From the NCBI RefSeq assembly GCF_004022705.2, contig NZ_RZOY02000016.1:55799-119798 (forward strand): a DNA stretch of 64,000 nt, written 5' to 3'. The stretch comes from Mesorhizobium sp. M2D.F.Ca.ET.226.01.1.1 (lineage in GTDB: Bacteria; Pseudomonadota; Alphaproteobacteria; Rhizobiales; Rhizobiaceae). The notes beneath the pieces are model-generated. The model saw only the letters and a program-made list of their open reading frames with translations, made no database searches and had not been told where the DNA came from. Position 1 is the stretch's first letter. Each line of letters starts with the position of its first letter. The translations under genes and the position numbers were made by a program. This document shows positions 59,029-64,000 of the stretch, piece by piece.

Positions 59029-59958
59029 TCAATCAAAGAACGCCTCGACCACATTGCGCTTGCCCAGCATGAAGGCGTCGGCAACGTGCTGCAGCGGCGC
59101 GAGATCGACATCGGAAGTCCCGGCGCGAACGATCTCGGCGAAGCGTCTGTAGAGCATCGGGTACTCGGCTTCCGGCTCGTCATGGACAATCTTGCCGTCG
59201 ATGGCGAGCTTGGCGCCGCCGCCCGAAAGCACCATCTGGCCCTTGTCGGTCTCGGCCAGGATGTCCCAGCTCTGCGGTCCGGTCTGCAGCCAGTCGAGCT
59301 CCATCGTCACCGGCAGCCCGTTCGAGGTGCGGAAGGCGACATGCGCGGCGACCGGCGCCGCGCGGTTTTCGGGAAAATCGAGCACGGCCGAGGTGATGAA
59401 CATCGGCGGCAGGATGTGGGTGGCGATCGACAGCGCGTTGATGCCCGGGTCGAACACGCCAAAACCGCCCGGTTCCCAGATCCATTCCTGGTTGGGATGC
59501 CAGCGCCGCACGTCTTCCTTCCAGTTGATGGCGGCCGAAATCAGCTTGGCCGAAGCGAGGAAAGCGCGCGCGGCCTCGACCGCTGGCGCATAGCGCGAAT
59601 GCCAGCTGGCGAAGAGCGACACGCCATTCTTGTCGGCCAGCGCCTTGAGGTGCTCGACCTCGCTCACCGTGGCGCCCGGCGGCTTCTCCAAGAAAACATG
59701 CTTCTTCGCCTCCAGCGCGGTGCGCGCGGCGTCGTAGCGGAATTGCGGCGGCATGCAGAGCGAGACCGCCTCCAGACCAGCTTCAGCCGCAAGCATCGCC
59801 TCGATGCTGGGGTAGTTTGGAATGCCGTCGACCTTGCCATGGCGGCTGGCCGCTGCGGCAAGCTGATAATCGCCATCCTTGGCGACCGCCGGAAGGTGTT
59901 GGTCGCGGACGATCTTTCCCACGCCGACGATGCCAAGCTTGATGGGATTGCTGGTCAT
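59029..59958 (-). CDS. Gfo/Idh/MocA oxidoreductase, galactose/arabinose 1-dehydrogenase-like
   Basis: 309 residues. The NAD(P) Rossmann fold starts IKLGIVGVGKIVRDQHLPAV. The EKPP motif (KKHVFLEKPPGATVSEVEHL) carries the active-site lysine, and the C-terminal sheet has IWEPGGFGVFDPGINALSIA. The KIVRDQHLPA and DPGINALSIATHILP stretches match D-galactose/L-arabinose 1-dehydrogenases that start oxidative sugar catabolism in rhizobia. Sugar choice between galactose, arabinose and fucose cannot be fixed from sequence. Confidence 0.85.
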   Translation of the reverse strand: MTSNPIKLGIVGVGKIVRDQHLPAVAKDGDYQLAAAASRHGKVDGIPNYPSIEAMLAAEAGLEAVSLCMPPQFRYDAARTALEAKKHVFLEKPPGATVSEVEHLKALADKNGVSLFASWHSRYAPAVEAARAFLASAKLISAAINWKEDVRRWHPNQEWIWEPGGFGVFDPGINALSIATHILPPMFITSAVLDFPENRAAPVAAHVAFRTSNGLPVTMELDWLQTGPQSWDILAETDKGQMVLSGGGAKLAIDGKIVHDEPEAEYPMLYRRFAEIVRAGTSDVDLAPLQHVADAFMLGKRNVVEAFFD

Positions 59959-60033
59959 GAGAACTCCGGAAAAGGAAGAGTGGCTTTAGGTTGTTGGAGA
60001 TGGCGGGGAAGGGACGTTGCGCCGCCGGTTATA

Positions 60034-60315
60034 TCAGAACGGCTCGTCGAAGGTGACGATGGAGACCTCGCCTTCAAGCGCGCCTTGATAGGCAGACAGA
60101 TGCGGCTCTTCATCGGGCTCGCCTTCCATATCGCCGATCTGGTCCAGCTCGGCCTCCGCGAATCCCTCGGCGGCGAGCGATTCGAGCGCGCGGCGCACGG
60201 CAGAATCATCGTCAGGCGCCACCAGCATCACATGCACGCCTTCCGGTTTGCCGCCCTTCTTGCGCCAGACCCGTCCGGTGATGATGGTGACCGGCCGTTC
60301 TCCATTGTCGTTCAC
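60034..60315 (-). CDS. Small acidic protein of unknown function
   Basis: 93 residues. A GTG start at 60315 has AGGA eight bases upstream and gives VNDNGERPVTIITGRVWRKK as N-terminus, then VHVMLVAPDDDSAVRRALES and an acidic tail (DMEGEPDEEPHLSAYQ) ending VSIVTFDEPF. The pattern resembles a small ferredoxin-like alpha/beta fold conserved near this locus in rhizobia, from memory. The frame is open further upstream but without similarity there. It lies divergent to the str operon. Confidence 0.6.
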   Translation of the reverse strand: MNDNGERPVTIITGRVWRKKGGKPEGVHVMLVAPDDDSAVRRALESLAAEGFAEAELDQIGDMEGEPDEEPHLSAYQGALEGEVSIVTFDEPF

Positions 60316-60502
60316 GGGCTGATTCCTCGTTTGCCGGCGGAAAGTCCGGCTCCGGCCGCCTTTTGGCACGAAGCAGGCCGGGAAGACAGCCGCAAGCCGG
60401 TCACTTTCTTCCTCGCTCCTTAAAAAAGACGCAAGAAAATTACATGCGTTTCGCGCATGGCTGCCAAGCCTCGAATTGACCGCAATATTTGCCGTTGCGG
60501 GG

Positions 60503-60531
60503 TTGACGGGCAATGGCCTTACGAGTAGAAG
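60503..60531 (+). promoter_or_regulatory. Candidate promoter of the str operon (rpsL-rpsG-fusA-tuf)
   Basis: TTGACG at 60503-60508, a 17-base spacer and TAGAAG at 60526-60531 give a good sigma-70-type match about 245 bp before rpsL. It sits in the 60316-60776 gap, which has no gene of its own and also holds the promoter of the small acidic gene. Confidence 0.5.
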
Positions 60532-60776
60532 CCGCGACGTCAGAACCGATGTGAGACCAGCCTTTCCGAGGCGACGCGCTTTGGAGTTTGTCTCAAACAG
60601 GGTTCGTTTTACGAGCGAAAAGACATTTCCGGCGCGCATGAAGCGGCTCCCGCTTCCTCTGCAATTTGTTCGGGCAGGACCGCGAGACGCGGTGTTTTGC
60701 CCGAATTCGCGTATGGGAATGACGCTTTGAGCGGCCCTGACAGGGCAGACACGGAATTGAGAGACAAGAGGGTTTA

Positions 60777-61148
60777 ATGCCTACCGTCAACCAGCTGATC
60801 CGCAAGCCGCGCCTGGCGCCGGTGAAGCGAAACAAGGTCCCGGCCATGCAGCAGAACCCGCAGAAGCGGGGCGTCTGCACGCGCGTCTACACCACGACGC
60901 CGAAGAAGCCGAACTCGGCGCTGCGCAAGGTGGCCAAGATTCGCCTGACCAACGGTTTTGAAGTGATCGGCTACATCCCGGGCGAAGGCCACAACCTTCA
61001 GGAACACTCGGTGGTCATGATCCGCGGCGGCCGCGTCAAGGATCTGCCGGGCGTCCGCTACCACATCATCCGCGGCGTGCTCGACACGCAGGGTGTGAAG
61101 AACCGCAAGCAGCGTCGTTCGAAATACGGCGCCAAGCGTCCGAAGTAA
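60777..61148 (+). CDS. rpsL: 30S ribosomal protein S12
   Basis: 123 residues, standard length. Conserved segments are VCTRVYTTTPKKPNSALRK, GFEVIGYIPGEGHNLQEHSV and GGRVKDLPGVRYHIIRGVLD. The lysines whose change gives streptomycin resistance (in TPKKPN and GRVKDL) are wild type. It sits at the decoding centre and is the first gene of the str operon, 9 bp before rpsG. Confidence 0.98.
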   Translation: MPTVNQLIRKPRLAPVKRNKVPAMQQNPQKRGVCTRVYTTTPKKPNSALRKVAKIRLTNGFEVIGYIPGEGHNLQEHSVVMIRGGRVKDLPGVRYHIIRGVLDTQGVKNRKQRRSKYGAKRPK

Positions 61149-61157
61149 GGGTTTCCC

Positions 61158-61628
61158 ATGTCCCGTCGTCACAGTGCAGAAAAGCGTGAGATCAATCCGG
61201 ATCCTAAGTTCGGCGATCTCGTCGTCACCAAGTTCATGAACGCCGTCATGTATGACGGCAAGAAGTCGGTTGCCGAGACCATCGTCTACGGCGCGCTGGA
61301 CCAGGTCCAGGCCAAGACCAAGCAGGAGCCGGTCACCGTCTTCCATCAGGCGCTCGACAATGTCGCGCCGCATGTGGAAGTGCGCTCGCGTCGCGTCGGC
61401 GGCGCCACCTACCAGGTTCCGGTCGACGTGCGCCCCGAGCGCCGCCAGGCGCTGGCCATCCGCTGGCTGATCGCCGCGGCCCGCAACCGCAACGAGACCA
61501 CCATGGTCGACCGCCTTTCGGGCGAGCTGATGGACGCGGCCAACAACCGCGGCACCGCCGTCAAGAAGCGTGAAGACACCCACAAGATGGCAGAAGCCAA
61601 CCGCGCCTTCGCGCACTACCGCTGGTAA
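61158..61628 (+). CDS. rpsG: 30S ribosomal protein S7
   Basis: 156 residues, standard length. Begins SRRHSAEKREINPDPKFGD and contains KFMNAVMYDGKKSVAETIVY, VEVRSRRVGGATYQVPVDVR and the C-terminal EDTHKMAEANRAFAHYRW. S7 starts assembly of the 30S head and can repress the str operon. fusA follows by 29 bp. Confidence 0.98.
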   Translation: MSRRHSAEKREINPDPKFGDLVVTKFMNAVMYDGKKSVAETIVYGALDQVQAKTKQEPVTVFHQALDNVAPHVEVRSRRVGGATYQVPVDVRPERRQALAIRWLIAAARNRNETTMVDRLSGELMDAANNRGTAVKKREDTHKMAEANRAFAHYRW

Positions 61629-61657
61629 AGCGCGAACGAGACTGAGAGGCACCTCCC

Positions 61658-63748
<2,091 letters not shown>

Positions 63749-63813
63749 CTCGAGCGGGTTGCACGAGACCTTAATTCAAGGCCCGCACGGGCAGGCAGGA
63801 ATGGAGAGATCAC

Positions 63814-64000
63814 ATGGCAAAAGGTAAATTCGAGCGCACCAAGCCGCATGTGAACATTGGCACGATCGGCCATGTCGATCATGGCAAGACGTCGCTGACG
63901 GCGGCGATCACGAAGTATTTTGGCGAATACAAGCGCTATGACCAGATCGACGCGGCGCCGGAAGAGAAGGCGCGCGGCATCACGATCTCGACGGCCCACG
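63814..64000 (+). CDS. tuf: Elongation factor Tu (partial, cut by window end)
   Basis: The first 62 codons are present: AKGKFERTKPHVNIGTIGHV then DHGKTSLTAAITKYFGE and the switch-I part EEKARGITISTAH. GHVDHGKT is the G1 motif. ATG 63814 follows GGAGAGATCAC. Position after fusA matches the str operon. Many alphaproteobacteria have a second tuf copy near tRNA-Trp/secE; none is seen here. Confidence 0.98.
   Translation, partial: MAKGKFERTKPHVNIGTIGHVDHGKTSLTAAITKYFGEYKRYDQIDAAPEEKARGITISTAH

Overview
The window looks like the chromosome of a Mesorhizobium-type alphaproteobacterium (Rhizobiales, Phyllobacteriaceae). The evidence is the order secE-nusG-rplK-rplA-rplJ-rplL-rpoB-rpoC ... rpsL-rpsG-fusA-tuf, a 1378-residue RpoB and a 1398-residue RpoC, a MucR/Ros regulator without normal zinc ligands, a phasin, and an aqpS-arsC pair. 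No database search was possible; assignments rest on motifs, lengths and gene order.

Region 1 (1-20 kb) is a surface-polysaccharide locus. It starts inside a PseH-like acetyltransferase coupled to a pseudaminic-acid synthase (pseI). A capsule-type transferase, a GT4 enzyme, a three-gene set for a UDP-N-acetylated 6-deoxy-L-hexosamine (FnlA/CapE-like, RmlD-like, WecB-like) and a WbuB-like transferase follow. After two orphan genes, a Tat-exported beta-helix protein on the minus strand and a first Wzy/ligase candidate comes an AT-rich gap. The assembly machinery is next: FecR-like secreted protein, PHP-type tyrosine phosphatase, Wza-like lipoprotein, Wzc-like tyrosine kinase, an overlapping membrane-anchored protein and a second Wzy candidate. 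No Wzx flippase or initiating phosphoglycosyltransferase lies in the window.

Region 2 (20-32 kb) is mixed accessory DNA: a phasin, a sulfonate-type ABC importer with a flavin monooxygenase, a small gene broken by a nonsense codon, a MucR/Ros regulator, an IS701-type element, a GNAT gene and aqpS-arsC without arsR.

Region 3 (32-45.7 kb) looks like mobile-island cargo. It has an ArdC antirestriction protein, a trypsin-like protease fused to a DNA/RNA non-specific endonuclease, a frameshifted DUF4403 lipoprotein, and a complete Qat (QueC-ATPase-TatD) anti-phage operon qatABCD. The operon continues with a translationally coupled fifth gene, a second trypsin-like protease. Two 3' tRNA halves mark recombination scars: a tRNA-Thr(TGT) fragment just before qatA and a tRNA-Trp(CCA) fragment just before secE. 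The latter is the expected footprint of an element integrated in tRNA-Trp. Its intact partner is not in the window, so the island probably reaches left beyond base 1.

Region 4 (45.7-64 kb) is the conserved core: secE through rpoC, an O-methyltransferase, a Gfo/Idh/MocA oxidoreductase, a small acidic protein, then rpsL, rpsG, fusA and the start of tuf.
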